Of a stretch of 64,000 nucleotides of DNA, positions 25,520 to 34,467 are shown one piece after another (within the stretch, counting starts at the first letter, position 1; each line of letters starts with the position of its first letter). Where the stretch lies: positions 154,917-218,916 of the forward strand of contig NZ_JAERMK010000008.1 of the NCBI RefSeq assembly GCF_016918015.1, written 5' to 3'. The position numbers and the translations under genes are program-made. The notes below the pieces were generated by a model. That model did no database searches. It saw only the letters and a list, made by a program, of their open reading frames with translations, and had not been told where the DNA came from. Source of the DNA: Glycomyces sp. YM15 (GTDB taxonomy: Bacteria; Actinomycetota; Actinomycetes; Mycobacteriales; Micromonosporaceae).

Positions 25520-26572
25520 GTGGAGCTCAACGACCGCATCGACGCCGCCCTGACCGTCTTCCTCGACCGTCAGGCCGCCGTGATCTGCGGGATCGACGAC
25601 AGTCTCGGCGCGTATGCGGACGCGGTGCGCGATTTCGTGCTGCGGGGCGGCAAGCGGCTGCGTCCCGCGTTCGCGTATTGGGGCGCGCGGGGGGCGGGGC
25701 TCGCCGATTCCCCGGAGCTCGTCGCGTGCGTGGCTTCGCTGGAGCTGCTGCAGGCGTCGGCGCTCATGCACGACGACCTCATCGACGGTTCGGACACGCG
25801 CCGGGGGATGCCGTCGATCCACCGGCGTTTCGCGGCGCTGCACGAGGCCGAGGGCTGGTCGGGCCGGCCCGGCGGGTTCGGGGCCGCGGCGGCGATCCTG
25901 CTCGGGGACCTGTGCCTGGCGTGGTCGGACGAGCTGTTCTGCTCGGCGGGGATGCCGTTCGCGGCGGTCGCGGCCGCGAGGGGCGACTTCGACCTGATGC
26001 GCACCGAGGTGAGCGCCGGGCAGTATCTGGACGTGCTCTCGGAGGTGCGCCGGGACGTCTCGGAGGCGACGGCGGCGAAGGTGGCGCGGTACAAGTCGGC
26101 GAAGTACACGATCGAGCGGCCGATGCTGATCGGCGCGTCCCTGGCGGGCGCTCCCGAGCGGGTCCGGGCGCATTATTCGGCGATCGGGCTCCCGTTGGGC
26201 GAGGCGTTCCAGTTGCGCGACGACGTGCTCGGCGTGTTCGGCGACCCGGTGCAGACCGGTAAGCCCGCCGGGGACGACCTGCGGGAGGGCAAGCACACGT
26301 TCCTCATCGCGCGGGCTTCGGCGGCGGCGGACGCGGCGCAGCGGGCGGCCCTGGACTCGGGTCTGGGCGATCCGAACCTCGACGCGGAGGGGGTGGAGCG
26401 GCTGCGGGCGGTCCTGATGGACACGGGGGCACTGGCCGACACGGAGGAGCGAATCGGCGCTCTGGCGGCGGAAGCCGAAGCGGCGCTGGAGGACTCGCGT
26501 GCGGATGTGGATCCGGCGGCGCTGCAGGTGTTCGCGGGCCTGCTGGTCAAGGCCGTGAAGCGGGACTTCTAG
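25520..26572 (+). CDS. Polyprenyl (geranylgeranyl-type) diphosphate synthase
   Basis: 350 aa trans-prenyltransferase. It condenses isopentenyl diphosphate with allylic diphosphates in the cytoplasm. FVLRGGKRLRPAF is the conserved K-R-LRP region. The first Asp-rich motif is MHDDLIDGSDTRRG (DDxxD), and the second lies in FQLRDDVLGVFGDPVQTGKPAGDDLREGKHTFLI. Chain length depends on residues before the first motif (SLELLQASALMHDDLID) and is most likely C15-C20, but not proven. The start codon is GTG, probably leaderless. Its divergence from metF matches the known actinobacterial neighbourhood. Confidence 0.93.
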   Translation: MELNDRIDAALTVFLDRQAAVICGIDDSLGAYADAVRDFVLRGGKRLRPAFAYWGARGAGLADSPELVACVASLELLQASALMHDDLIDGSDTRRGMPSIHRRFAALHEAEGWSGRPGGFGAAAAILLGDLCLAWSDELFCSAGMPFAAVAAARGDFDLMRTEVSAGQYLDVLSEVRRDVSEATAAKVARYKSAKYTIERPMLIGASLAGAPERVRAHYSAIGLPLGEAFQLRDDVLGVFGDPVQTGKPAGDDLREGKHTFLIARASAAADAAQRAALDSGLGDPNLDAEGVERLRAVLMDTGALADTEERIGALAAEAEAALEDSRADVDPAALQVFAGLLVKAVKRDF

Positions 26573-26720
26573 CCGCCGTCCACGTTGGATTTCGTGTCTT
26601 TCGGTCGCTTCGGTTCACCCGAATGGGCTGAATCACACCCGCACGGGTGACGCAACGGTTACCACCGGTCCCCTCGCTCGTTGATTCGAGTGAAGGACTT
26701 GAAATGGACGGTGGAACACC

Positions 26721-27380
26721 ATGGGACTCTTCGGCGCCATCGGGCGCGAGACGAGGGGCGCGTTCCGTTCCCTCGGTTACGATCTGCGCCAGTCGCGGCG
26801 CTTCCGGCGGGCCGGTGCGATCGCGGTGGTGGCGGTCGCCGGCGGCATGATCGCGACGGGGGCGCTGCTGCGCGAGCCCGTGCCGGGCCTTCAGGGTCTC
26901 GGCGGCGAAGGCTCGGACATCACCGAGGGCTGGTTCGGCCTGGGTGCCGACACGACCGGTCAGGACGCGGAGTCCTCGGAGCAGGAGACCTCGCAGTCGC
27001 CTTCCGCTGCAAGGGAATCCGACGATCCCGAGGTCGCGTCCTCGTCGCCTGCGGCGGATGCGCGGGGCACGAATCTCGGTGAGGCGCCCGGACTGGTGCC
27101 GGTCGGCGAGGAGGGCTCGGACCCGGTCGAGGAGCACTCGCCGACGCCGACGCAGGAGCCCACCGAGGAGCCGACGGACGAGCCGACCACCGGCGCGCCG
27201 AGCGAGACGCCCACGGAGGAGCCCACGACGGACGCTCCCACGACCGAGGAACCGACGCCGAGCGCTTCGGTGCCCACGAGCGAGGGCCCCACGCAGGAGA
27301 CGACCTCCGAACCGACGGCGGAGCAGGCCCCGCGCGGCTCGACGGCACCGACCCCCCGCAAGGGCCCCATCGGAGGCTGA
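26721..27380 (+). CDS. Membrane-anchored protein with Thr/Glu/Pro-rich tail
   Basis: 219 aa, not recognised. A cytoplasmic basic head of about 35 residues (MGLFGAIGRETRGAFRSLGYDLRQSRRFRR) precedes one hydrophobic segment (about 32-50, AGAIAVVAVAGGMIATGALL). The rest is predicted disordered and extracytoplasmic. Residues from about 130 to 210 contain repeated short units such as EPTEEPTDEP, TPTEEPTTDAP and TTEEPTPS. There are no cysteines. The tail resembles that of the kinase at 18705-20066 in composition, which suggests a wall-spanning spacer. GGTGGAAC precedes the ATG. Confidence 0.72.
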   Translation: MGLFGAIGRETRGAFRSLGYDLRQSRRFRRAGAIAVVAVAGGMIATGALLREPVPGLQGLGGEGSDITEGWFGLGADTTGQDAESSEQETSQSPSAARESDDPEVASSSPAADARGTNLGEAPGLVPVGEEGSDPVEEHSPTPTQEPTEEPTDEPTTGAPSETPTEEPTTDAPTTEEPTPSASVPTSEGPTQETTSEPTAEQAPRGSTAPTPRKGPIGG

Positions 27381-27478
27381 CGCCTGATCGCGTTGCAGCG
27401 CTGCGGCGTTCATGGCGCTGCCGGTGCCGCGCCGACCCGGGCCCCACGTCCTGGGAACGGCGCGCGCCGCGTGCTGCG

Positions 27479-28651
27479 CTACGAGGCCTTCTCATCGGCC
27501 AGCTCGGCCCTGATCGCGGCGATGTTGCGCTTGACGGCGGCCACGTCGGGCCCGTCCTCGCCCGTCTCGCCCCGCCGCTGGTCGCGGGCGACGAGCGTCG
27601 CCAGGTTCACCAGCTCCCGGTGCAACTGCCCGAGCAGATGCGAGGCCTCCTTGCCCCACCGCTTGTGCGCGCGCTGCCGGGCCTTGCGTCTGCTGCGCAG
27701 CGACCGCATCTCCGTGAGGTCGTCGGCCGTGATCACCGATTCGTCCTGATCGGACATCGTGGTCACGAACCAGTGCCATTCCGCGCGGGCCGCGAAATGG
27801 TAGAGCACGAAGAACAGCCCGAGAATGATCAGGCCCTTGCCGTAGCTGAGCGGAATCCCCAGCGCGGGCGGCATGCTCGACGGCAGCGGCAGGTTCCACA
27901 GGCCGTGCATCGCGAGGGCCAGGGCGTACAGGCCGACCGCGACGCCGAGGCGGGTGCTGAAACGCCGCCTGGTCTGGGTCACGAAGAACGCGATGCCGAG
28001 CCCGGCCGCGCCGGTGTACAGCGGGTGGGACCAGGGCCCGGCGACGAGGACCCGGGTGAACGTCACGGTGAGCGCCCCGGTGAGGTCGGAGTTGGGGTTC
28101 ATGACCGCGTACTTGATGGCGTACGTGAGGTTCTCGACCACTTGGAAGCCCAGTCCGACGAGCGCGCCGTAGATGAGGCCGTCGATCGACCGGTCGAAGT
28201 GCTCGCGCACGATGAGGACGAGCATGGCCACGCCCATGGCCTTGAGCCATTCCTCGTTGAGCGGCCCAGCGATGGGCGGGCCCCAGGTGCGGGCCCATTG
28301 GGTGTCGGTGAACTCGGCGAGGACGACGAGCGCGGCGTCGTTGGCGAACATGGCGAAGGGGACGGCGGCGAGGCCGCCCCAGCACATGGCCGCGGCGCGG
28401 ACGGTGGGCGGTTCGCGTTCGAAGAGGTCGAGGCGGGCGAGGATGTCGAGGAAGAAGAACGCGAGGACCGCGTTCACGCCGATGGAGGCCCACAGGGCGG
28501 TGGCGATGTCGCCGTAGTCGGGCGAGAGGACGCGGCCGAGTTCGAGCAGGCCGTAGACGAGGCAGGCGACGAAGAGCCAGTAGGCGGGGCGCCGTATGCG
28601 GACGAACGCGCCCTGGCTCTCGACGACGACGCGTTCGGTCCGGACGATCAC
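27479..28651 (-). CDS. PrsW-family intramembrane metalloprotease
   Basis: 390 aa, 8 or so hydrophobic segments. The family motif NEEWLKA (Glu133-Glu134) after WGPPIAGP corresponds to the conserved EExxK of PrsW/CPBP-type proteases. The later conserved motifs appear as GLIYGALVGLGFQVVENLTYAIKY, AGPWSHPLYTGAAGLGIAFF and LAMHGLWN, which carry the expected Glu and His residues. The C-terminal 110 residues are soluble, basic and helical. PrsW in Bacillus cleaves an anti-sigma factor; the target here is unknown. The GTG start overlaps the stop of the upstream gene (GTGA), so both proteins are probably made together. Confidence 0.88.
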   Translation of the reverse strand: MIVRTERVVVESQGAFVRIRRPAYWLFVACLVYGLLELGRVLSPDYGDIATALWASIGVNAVLAFFFLDILARLDLFEREPPTVRAAAMCWGGLAAVPFAMFANDAALVVLAEFTDTQWARTWGPPIAGPLNEEWLKAMGVAMLVLIVREHFDRSIDGLIYGALVGLGFQVVENLTYAIKYAVMNPNSDLTGALTVTFTRVLVAGPWSHPLYTGAAGLGIAFFVTQTRRRFSTRLGVAVGLYALALAMHGLWNLPLPSSMPPALGIPLSYGKGLIILGLFFVLYHFAARAEWHWFVTTMSDQDESVITADDLTEMRSLRSRRKARQRAHKRWGKEASHLLGQLHRELVNLATLVARDQRRGETGEDGPDVAAVKRNIAAIRAELADEKAS

Positions 28652-29265
28652 TCGCCCTCCAGCTTGAACGCGCCGATGAAGGGGTCGGGGTCGACGGTGG
28701 CGCTGGCCGGGTCGTCGCCGGGGGCGATGAGGATGAGGATCGCGGCGGCGCCGCCGTCCTCGCCGACGACGGTGATCGACCCGGCGGTGTCGATGCCGAC
28801 GATGTCGGCGCGGTAGCCCGAGAGGCCGGTGGCCGCGTTCTCGTAGGGCCGTTCGTTGTTGTAGGCGTAGCCGCGTTCGGCGGTGATCGGGTCGGCGCGG
28901 CGGATGAGGAGGTTCTTGAGGCTCTCCACGTGGGTGTCGACCTCGACGGTGGCGGTCAGGGCGCCGTGGCGGAAGTCCTGGCGCTGGTCGGCCATGTGGA
29001 TGCCCGGGGAGGTCCAGCCTTCGCCGGGGAGCTTGAACTCGAGTTTGGCGCCGATGACGGGGTAGGACTGGAGGTAGAGGGTCTCGCCCTTGTCGATGTC
29101 CTGCACCGAGTCGCCGAGGGCGCGTTCGATGCCGATCCAGAACACCAGCGGCAGTGCGATCGCGAGGGCCGCGACCACGGCCTGCCACATGCGGCCGTGT
29201 TCGACCCCGAACCGGTTCAACCGGATGGTGGCCTCGCCCAAAGTCCCCTCCCCGAGCCTTGACAC
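28648..29265 (-). CDS. Membrane-anchored hypothetical protein, coupled to PrsW-type protease
   Basis: 205 aa, not recognised. One N-terminal transmembrane helix (about residues 28-46, AVVAALAIALPLVFWIGI) is followed by an extracytoplasmic domain with alternating strands: GETLYLQSYPVIGAKLEFKLPGEGWTSPG, FRHGALTATVEVDTH, YRADIVGIDTAGSITVVGEDGGAAAILILIAPGDD. Its stop overlaps the PrsW-type start by four bases, so it may be that protease's substrate or partner; this is inference from gene order only. The listed start is GTG at 29265. A TTG at 29241 has a better ribosome-binding site (GGGGAGGGG), so the true start may be eight codons later. Confidence 0.7.
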   Translation of the reverse strand: MSRLGEGTLGEATIRLNRFGVEHGRMWQAVVAALAIALPLVFWIGIERALGDSVQDIDKGETLYLQSYPVIGAKLEFKLPGEGWTSPGIHMADQRQDFRHGALTATVEVDTHVESLKNLLIRRADPITAERGYAYNNERPYENAATGLSGYRADIVGIDTAGSITVVGEDGGAAAILILIAPGDDPASATVDPDPFIGAFKLEGE

Positions 29266-29359
29266 GCGTGGATATCAAGGTACGGGAAGGGGACCGGGAT
29301 TGGCCCCGATTTCCGGCGACGGGGCGGTTCAACCTCCCTGTCGCGGAAGGAGGGTGGGC

Positions 29360-30457
29360 TCAGACGACCTTGGTGGCCCAGCCGTGGGTGTCCTCGGCGC
29401 GGCCGTGCTGGAGGTCGAGGATGGTCTGGCGCAGTTGCATGGTGAACTTGCCGGCCTCGCCGCCGTTGACCTGGAACTCGCCGCTGCGGCCCTTGACGGT
29501 GCCGACCGGGGTGATCACGGCGGCGGTGCCGCACGCGAAGGCCTCGGAGAGCACGCCGGACTGCGCGTCCTCGCGCCAGCGGGCGAGCGAGTAGTCGGTC
29601 TCGCGGACCTCCCAGCCCGCTTCGGTGGCGAGCGTGAAGATCGCGTCGCGGGTGATGCCGGGGAGGATCGTGCCGAGCTTCGGCGTGTACAGGACGCGTT
29701 CGTTCTCGTAGGCGAAGAACAGGTTCATGCCGCCGAGTTCGTCGACGTACTTGTACTCCACGGCGTCGAGGAAGACCACCTGGTCGCAGCCGTGCTCGAT
29801 GGCCTCGGCCTGCGGGAGCAGGCTCGCCGCGTAGTTCCCGCCGCACTTGGCGGCGCCGGTGCCGCCCGGTCCGGCCCGGTTGAACTCCTCGGAGACCCAC
29901 AGCGTGAGCGGCTTGGGGCCGTGCTTGAAGTACGCGGCGGCCGGGGAGGCGATGACCAGGTACGTGTACTCCTTGGCGGGGCGCACGCCGAGGAACGCCT
30001 CGGAGGCGAACATGTACGGCCGCAGGTAGAGGCTGGCCTCCTCCTGGCTGGGCACCCAGTCGCCGTCGACGGCGAGGAGCTCGCGGATCGAGGCGAGGAA
30101 CCACTCCTCGGGCAGATGCGGCATGGCCATGCGCTCGGCCGAGAGGTTGAGGCGGTGGGCGTTGGCCTCGGCGCGGAACAGGCCGATGCCGCCGTCGGGG
30201 TAGCGGTAGGCCTTGAGGCCCTCGAAGATCTCCTGGGCGTAGTGGAGGACCGCCGCGGCCGGGGAGAGCGTGAGGGGCCCGTAGGGCTTGACGGTGGCGC
30301 TGTGCCAGCCGCGGCCCTCGGTCCAGGTCATCTCGAACATGTGGTCGGTGAAGTTGGTGCCGAAACCCGGGTTCGCGAGGATGCGGTCGCGCTCCGCGGC
30401 CGGGGTCGGGTTCGGGTGCGGCTCGCGCCGCAGGTCGGGAAGACCGTCGCTGGTCAT
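29360..30457 (-). CDS. ilvE: Branched-chain amino acid aminotransferase
   Basis: 365 aa, the long actinobacterial form of the class IV PLP aminotransferase. It transfers the last amino group in leucine, isoleucine and valine synthesis. Motifs: GFGTNFTDHMFEM near the N-terminus, ALHYAQEIFEGLKAYR-like substrate loop (here VLHYAQEIFEGLKAYR), LYLRPYMFASE, the PLP lysine in DAVEYKYVDELGGMN, and the C-terminal CGTAAVITPVGTVKG. The ATG at 30457 follows AAGGACAGATCT; an in-frame TTG at 30472 is less likely. It is downstream of leuB on the same strand but separated from it by a terminator. Confidence 0.96.
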   Translation of the reverse strand: MTSDGLPDLRREPHPNPTPAAERDRILANPGFGTNFTDHMFEMTWTEGRGWHSATVKPYGPLTLSPAAAVLHYAQEIFEGLKAYRYPDGGIGLFRAEANAHRLNLSAERMAMPHLPEEWFLASIRELLAVDGDWVPSQEEASLYLRPYMFASEAFLGVRPAKEYTYLVIASPAAAYFKHGPKPLTLWVSEEFNRAGPGGTGAAKCGGNYAASLLPQAEAIEHGCDQVVFLDAVEYKYVDELGGMNLFFAYENERVLYTPKLGTILPGITRDAIFTLATEAGWEVRETDYSLARWREDAQSGVLSEAFACGTAAVITPVGTVKGRSGEFQVNGGEAGKFTMQLRQTILDLQHGRAEDTHGWATKVV

Positions 30458-30573
30458 AGATCTGTCCTTCAATGCAGGTGGCTCGGGTGCGGTGCTGTAT
30501 TTGGTCCTGATGCCTAACTTACCGCTCGTTCAGGTGGTCGGGCGGCGCGTGGGCCGGTCGGGCTTCGACACGG

Positions 30574-30621
30574 AAAAACGCCCGGCGAGGCGCTCTTGTC
30601 GGAGCGCTGGCCCGCCGGGCG
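30574..30621 (-). terminator. leuB intrinsic terminator with T-tract
   Basis: A two-part stem, CGCCCGGCG (30579-30587) with CGCCGGGCG (30613-30621) and GCGCTC (30590-30595) with GAGCGC (30602-30607), is followed on the minus strand by five T residues (30574-30578). Confidence 0.88.
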
Positions 30622-30640
30622 CTTGATGCAGCTGGGTTTG

Positions 30641-31678
30641 CTAGCTGAGCTGTCCGGCGACGTCGGCGGCTACTCGGTCGCCTACCTCGCCGGTGCGGAT
30701 CTTGGCGCCGGAGTCGCGTCCGGCGAGTTCGCGCTCGACCGCGGCGTTCACCGCGATGGCGGCGTCAGTGCGGCCCAGGTGCTCCAGCAGGAGCGCGGTG
30801 GAGGAGATCGCGGCGACCGGGTCGGCGATGCCCTGACCGGCGATGTCGGGCGCCGAGCCGTGCACGGGCTCGAACGTCGACGGGTGCGTGTGGTCGGGGT
30901 TGATCGAACCGGTGGCGGCCAGGCCGATCCCGCCGGTCACCGCGGCCGCGATGTCGGTGAGGATGTCGCCGAACAGGTTGTCGGTGACGATGACGTCGAA
31001 CGTGTGCGGCCGGTTCACCAGGAACATGGCGGCGGCGTCGACGTGCTGGTACTCGGTGGTGATGTCCGGGTACTCGGCGGCGACCTCGTCGAAGGTGCGC
31101 TTCCAGAGCCCGCCGGCGTGCACGAGCACGTTGGTCTTGTGGACCAGGGTGAGGTGGCCGCGGCGGCGCTTGGCGCGCTCGAAGGCGTCGCGGATGACCC
31201 GCTCGGTGCCGTAGCGCGTGTTGAGCGACTCCTCGGTGGCGATCTCGGCGGCCGTACCGGTGTGGAGGTTGCCGCCGGCGCCGGTGTACAGGCCCTCGGT
31301 GCCCTCGCGGACGACCACGAAGTCGATGTCGCCGGGCTTCACGTCGGCCAGCGGCGTGGGCGCGCCCGGGTAGAGGCGGCTGGGGCGCAGGTTCACGTAC
31401 TGGTCGAACTCGAAGCGGAGCTTCAGCAGCAGGCCGCGCTCGAGGACGCCCGGCGGGACCGACGGGTCGCCGATGGCGCCCAGGAGGATCGCGTCGTGCC
31501 CGTCCAGTTCGGACAGCACACTCTCGGGGAGGACCTCACCGGTGCGGTTGTACAGGCGGGCGCCCAGGTCGTACTCGTTCGACTCGTAGCCCGGAAGGGC
31601 CACGGCGAGCACCTTCTGCGCCTCGGCGATGACCTCTTGCCCGATCCCGTCGCCCGGGATGACCGCGATCCTGCTCAT
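30641..31678 (-). CDS. leuB: 3-isopropylmalate dehydrogenase
   Basis: 345 aa NAD-dependent beta-decarboxylating dehydrogenase of leucine synthesis. The N-terminus [18 protein letters not shown] is the family start. The substrate-arginine loop is [42 protein letters not shown], the catalytic Lys in [17 protein letters not shown], and [33 protein letters not shown] with the metal-binding Asp residues follow; [21 protein letters not shown] closes the site. It lies between serA and ilvE in the same orientation. Confidence 0.97.
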   Translation of the reverse strand: MSRIAVIPGDGIGQEVIAEAQKVLAVALPGYESNEYDLGARLYNRTGEVLPESVLSELDGHDAILLGAIGDPSVPPGVLERGLLLKLRFEFDQYVNLRPSRLYPGAPTPLADVKPGDIDFVVVREGTEGLYTGAGGNLHTGTAAEIATEESLNTRYGTERVIRDAFERAKRRRGHLTLVHKTNVLVHAGGLWKRTFDEVAAEYPDITTEYQHVDAAAMFLVNRPHTFDVIVTDNLFGDILTDIAAAVTGGIGLAATGSINPDHTHPSTFEPVHGSAPDIAGQGIADPVAAISSTALLLEHLGRTDAAIAVNAAVERELAGRDSGAKIRTGEVGDRVAADVAGQLS

Positions 31679-31740
31679 GCTGCCTCTCTGATTTCGTCCT
31701 CAGTCGCTGACGCGAACTGGTGCGCCGCTTCCGGTCGCAG

Positions 31741-31765
31741 ACCGGCCCGTTCCCCTTCGGCCGGT
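31741..31765 (-). terminator. Small hairpin in the serA-leuB gap
   Basis: ACCGGCC (31741-31747) pairs with GGCCGGT (31759-31765). It is closer to the leuB start than the large hairpin next to it and could be part of the leuB leader. Confidence 0.45.
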
Positions 31766-31781
31766 TCTACCCAGGGAAACG

Positions 31782-31830
31782 CGGAATGCGGGCGAGTGCG
31801 TTCACCTTAACGCACCCGTCCCGCATTCCG
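31782..31830 (-). terminator. Large two-stage hairpin between serA and leuB
   Basis: Outer arms CGGAATGCGGG and CCCGCATTCCG (31782-31792, 31820-31830) and inner arms GTGCGTT and AACGCAC (31796-31802, 31809-31815) are all perfect, with a CACCTT loop. It starts 90 bp beyond the serA stop and lies 104 bp before leuB, so it is a serA terminator or a leuB leader structure. Confidence 0.7.
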
Positions 31831-31919
31831 ACGAACGACTCTCAGCAGGTGGAACCGGACCGGTGAACGCCACAGGAGCGGCCACCGGGAGGCCCGAGGG
31901 CCTGCTCACCGGACAGGCC

Positions 31920-33518
31920 CTAGTCCTGCAGGGTCACCGTCTTGACGCCCTTGGCGCCGACCGATTCCTTGATGCGGCCGAGCAGTTCGGACGGCACCGG
32001 GGCGTCGAGGGCCATCGCCATGACCGCTTCGCCGCCGGCGGCCTTGCGGGCCACCTGCATCGCCGCGATGTTGATGCCCAGGTCGCCGAGCGCGCCGCCG
32101 ATGAGGCCGACGACGCCGGGCCGGTCGGTGTAGCGCAGGAACAGCAGCGAACCGTCCAGGTCGATGTCGAGCTCGAAGCCGTCGATCTCGGTCAGGCGCA
32201 GGCCGCCGTGCGGGCCGGGGCTGATCGTGCCCGACACCGTGAGGCTCCGGCCGTCGACGAGCGCGCCGCGCAGCGTCAGCAGCGTCTGGTACTCCGGCGA
32301 TTCCTTGGTGGCGAACAGGCCGACCTCGACACCGCGCTGGTCGGCCACGAGCGGGGCGTTCACGTAGGTGACCGAGTCGGCCACGTCCACGAACAGGCCC
32401 TTGGTGGCAGCGAGCTGCAGCACCGTGACGTCGTGGTCGACGACGTCGCCGCGGACCTCGACCGTCAGCGACTGCACCGGCGCGCCGGTGAGCGCGTTGA
32501 ACGTGCGGCCCAGGCGCTCGGCGAGCGGCAGCAGCGGGCGCACGTCCTCGTGGACGACACCCCCGGCCTGCACGTTCGCGGCGTCCGGTACGAACTCGCC
32601 GGAGAGGGCGAGGCGGACGCTCTTGGCGACCGCGAGACCCGCGTTGTCCTGCGCCTCACGGGTGGAGGCGCCCAGGTGCGGGGCCGCCACCACGTTGTCG
32701 AGGGCGAACAGCGGCGAGTCGGTGCACGGCTCCTTGACGAACACGTCGAGGCCGGCGGCGGCCACGCGACCGTCCTGCAGTGCCGCCGCGAGCGCCTCTT
32801 CGTCGATGAGGCCGCCGCGCGCGGCGTTGACGATCCGCACGCCGGGCTTGACCTTGTTGAACGCGTCCTCGCCGAGGATCCCGACGGTCTCGGGGGTCTT
32901 CGGCAGGTGGATCGTGATGAAGTCCGCGGAGGCGAGCAGCGTGTCGAGGTCGACGAGCTTCACGCCGAGCTTCGCGGCGATCGCGGGCTGGGCGTACGGG
33001 TCGTAGGCGACGACGTCCATGTCGAAGGCCTGCATGCGGGTCGTGACGAGCTGCCCGATCTTGCCGAAGCCGATGACGCCGAGGGTCTTGCCCTGGATCT
33101 CGACACCGGTGAACTTCTTGCGGTCCCAACGCCCCGCGCGCAGCGACGCGTCGGCGCGGGCGATGTGGCGGGCGCTGGCGAGCAGCAGCGTGATGGCCTG
33201 CTCGGCGGCGGAGACGATGTTGGAGGTCGGCGCGTTGACGACCATGACACCGCGCTCGGTGGCGGCGGGCAGGTCGACGTTGTCGAGCCCGACGCCGGCG
33301 CGGGCGATGACCTTGAGTTTCGGCGCGTGCTCGAGAGCGGCGGCGTCGATGGTGGTGGCGGAGCGGACGATCACGGCATCGGCCTCGACCAGCGCGGCGT
33401 GGAGGGACTCCACGTTCGTACCGTCGATCTCCCGGACATCGAAGTCACCGGAAAGGACCTCGACCGCGGCGGGCGCGAGCGGGTCGGCAATGACCACGAC
33501 GGGTTTCGGTTCGGTCAT
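31920..33518 (-). CDS. serA: D-3-phosphoglycerate dehydrogenase
   Basis: 532 aa, the long form with an inserted domain as in mycobacteria. It oxidises 3-phosphoglycerate to 3-phosphohydroxypyruvate, the first step of serine synthesis. The NAD-binding Rossmann domain has LGVIGFGKIGQLVTTRMQAF; the catalytic Arg is in VNAARGGLIDEEAL, Glu in DVFVKEPCTDSPLF and His in VVAAPHLGASTREAQ. The intervening ASB domain spans about residues 320-450, and the C-terminal ACT domain (GSLLFLRYTDRPGVVGLIGGALGDLGINIAAMQV) would bind serine for feedback. The ATG at 33518 follows GCGAGG. Confidence 0.97.
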   Translation of the reverse strand: MTEPKPVVVIADPLAPAAVEVLSGDFDVREIDGTNVESLHAALVEADAVIVRSATTIDAAALEHAPKLKVIARAGVGLDNVDLPAATERGVMVVNAPTSNIVSAAEQAITLLLASARHIARADASLRAGRWDRKKFTGVEIQGKTLGVIGFGKIGQLVTTRMQAFDMDVVAYDPYAQPAIAAKLGVKLVDLDTLLASADFITIHLPKTPETVGILGEDAFNKVKPGVRIVNAARGGLIDEEALAAALQDGRVAAAGLDVFVKEPCTDSPLFALDNVVAAPHLGASTREAQDNAGLAVAKSVRLALSGEFVPDAANVQAGGVVHEDVRPLLPLAERLGRTFNALTGAPVQSLTVEVRGDVVDHDVTVLQLAATKGLFVDVADSVTYVNAPLVADQRGVEVGLFATKESPEYQTLLTLRGALVDGRSLTVSGTISPGPHGGLRLTEIDGFELDIDLDGSLLFLRYTDRPGVVGLIGGALGDLGINIAAMQVARKAAGGEAVMAMALDAPVPSELLGRIKESVGAKGVKTVTLQD

Positions 33519-33930
33519 GGATACCTCGCAAAGGTAAGGAGAGACGGAGGACCGGGCGCGGCGCTGCGTCGTCGCGGCCAATGGTATGTCGAACGCGTTA
33601 ACGACGCCTTACCGACCTGCCAAGTTCCGGATGATGGAACACCCCTCGCATGTCAGGCCCCACAGGTCACGCCCGGGACAGCCCGCACCTCACGAGTCGC
33701 CGCCCGTTCCGTGAGCCCCGCGACCGTTCGCGTTCCGCAGGTCGCCTCGCCGGCCGTGAGCCCCGCGGCGCTCGTCGCGTCGCGATCGCGACGCGAGTTC
33801 GCCTCGGCGTCGTCACCGCCCCCGGTTTCGATGACGGCCGGCTCCTCCGACATGTCGCACCCTTGCGCCACACTGGAATCGGCGGATGCCACGAATGCCC
33901 GATCGGTAGTCAATCGCCGAAAATGCGCGA
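33519..33930. other. 412-bp gap between serA and recX
   Basis: No supported gene. It should hold the serA promoter at its left end. A 14-bp direct repeat, CCGTGAGCCCCGCG, occurs at 33709-33722 and 33754-33767. One minus-strand open frame (33653-33853, with a fair ribosome-binding site before its ATG) gives a low-complexity product and was not accepted as a gene. Confidence 0.5.
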
Positions 33931-34467
33931 CTACTCGAAGTGGGCGTCCTCATCGAGGAGCTCCGCCGCGTCGCTCTCCGCTTCGGCGAGGACCTGCTTC
34001 ACGACCGGGATCGCCACGCCGGAGCCGTAGCCCTTGCGGGCGAGCATCCCCACGAGCTTGCGCAGCACGGCGTCGTCGGTCTGGCCCGCCAGGGACCGGT
34101 AGCGGCGTCTCGCCAGTTCGAGCGCGGCCTCGCGCTCGTCGTCGTCGCTGACCTGCTCCACCGCCGCGTCCACGAAGTCGGGGTCGACGCCTTTGCGGCG
34201 CAGCTCCCCCGCGAGGCTCCGCTTGGAAAGGCCCCGGCTGCGGTGGCGGGACTCGACCCAGGCGCGGGCGAAGACCGCGTCGTCGATGAGGCCGACCTCG
34301 GCGTAGCGCTCCAGGATCTCGGTGACGATCGCTTCCTCGAAGCCCTTGCGGCGCATCGAGTCCCCGAGTTCGGAGCGCGTGCGGGGCCGGCCCGACAGCA
34401 GTTGGAGACAGTACTGCCGGGCCGCCTCGGGGTCGTTCGGCTTAGAAGTCGACCGGGGGTTCTTCAA
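33931..34467 (-). CDS. recX: Regulatory protein RecX
   Basis: 178 aa. RecX binds RecA filaments and limits their activity. The three-helix repeats of the family are visible: [80 protein letters not shown], then a second, less conserved set. The apparent start is TTG at 34467 with GAGG ahead, inside the last codons of recA; the overlap of 26 bp is typical of actinobacterial recA-recX and keeps RecX below RecA in amount. No ATG or GTG gives a better full-length product. Confidence 0.92.
   Translation of the reverse strand: MKNPRSTSKPNDPEAARQYCLQLLSGRPRTRSELGDSMRRKGFEEAIVTEILERYAEVGLIDDAVFARAWVESRHRSRGLSKRSLAGELRRKGVDPDFVDAAVEQVSDDDEREAALELARRRYRSLAGQTDDAVLRKLVGMLARKGYGSGVAIPVVKQVLAEAESDAAELLDEDAHFE

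Noticed and set aside
33653..33913. Minus-strand open frame between serA and recX (MSEEPAVIETGGG... version starting at 33853 has a fair ribosome-binding site).
   Set aside because: The product is low-complexity, rich in Ala, Thr, Arg and Gly, lies over direct repeats, and shows no recognisable motif.
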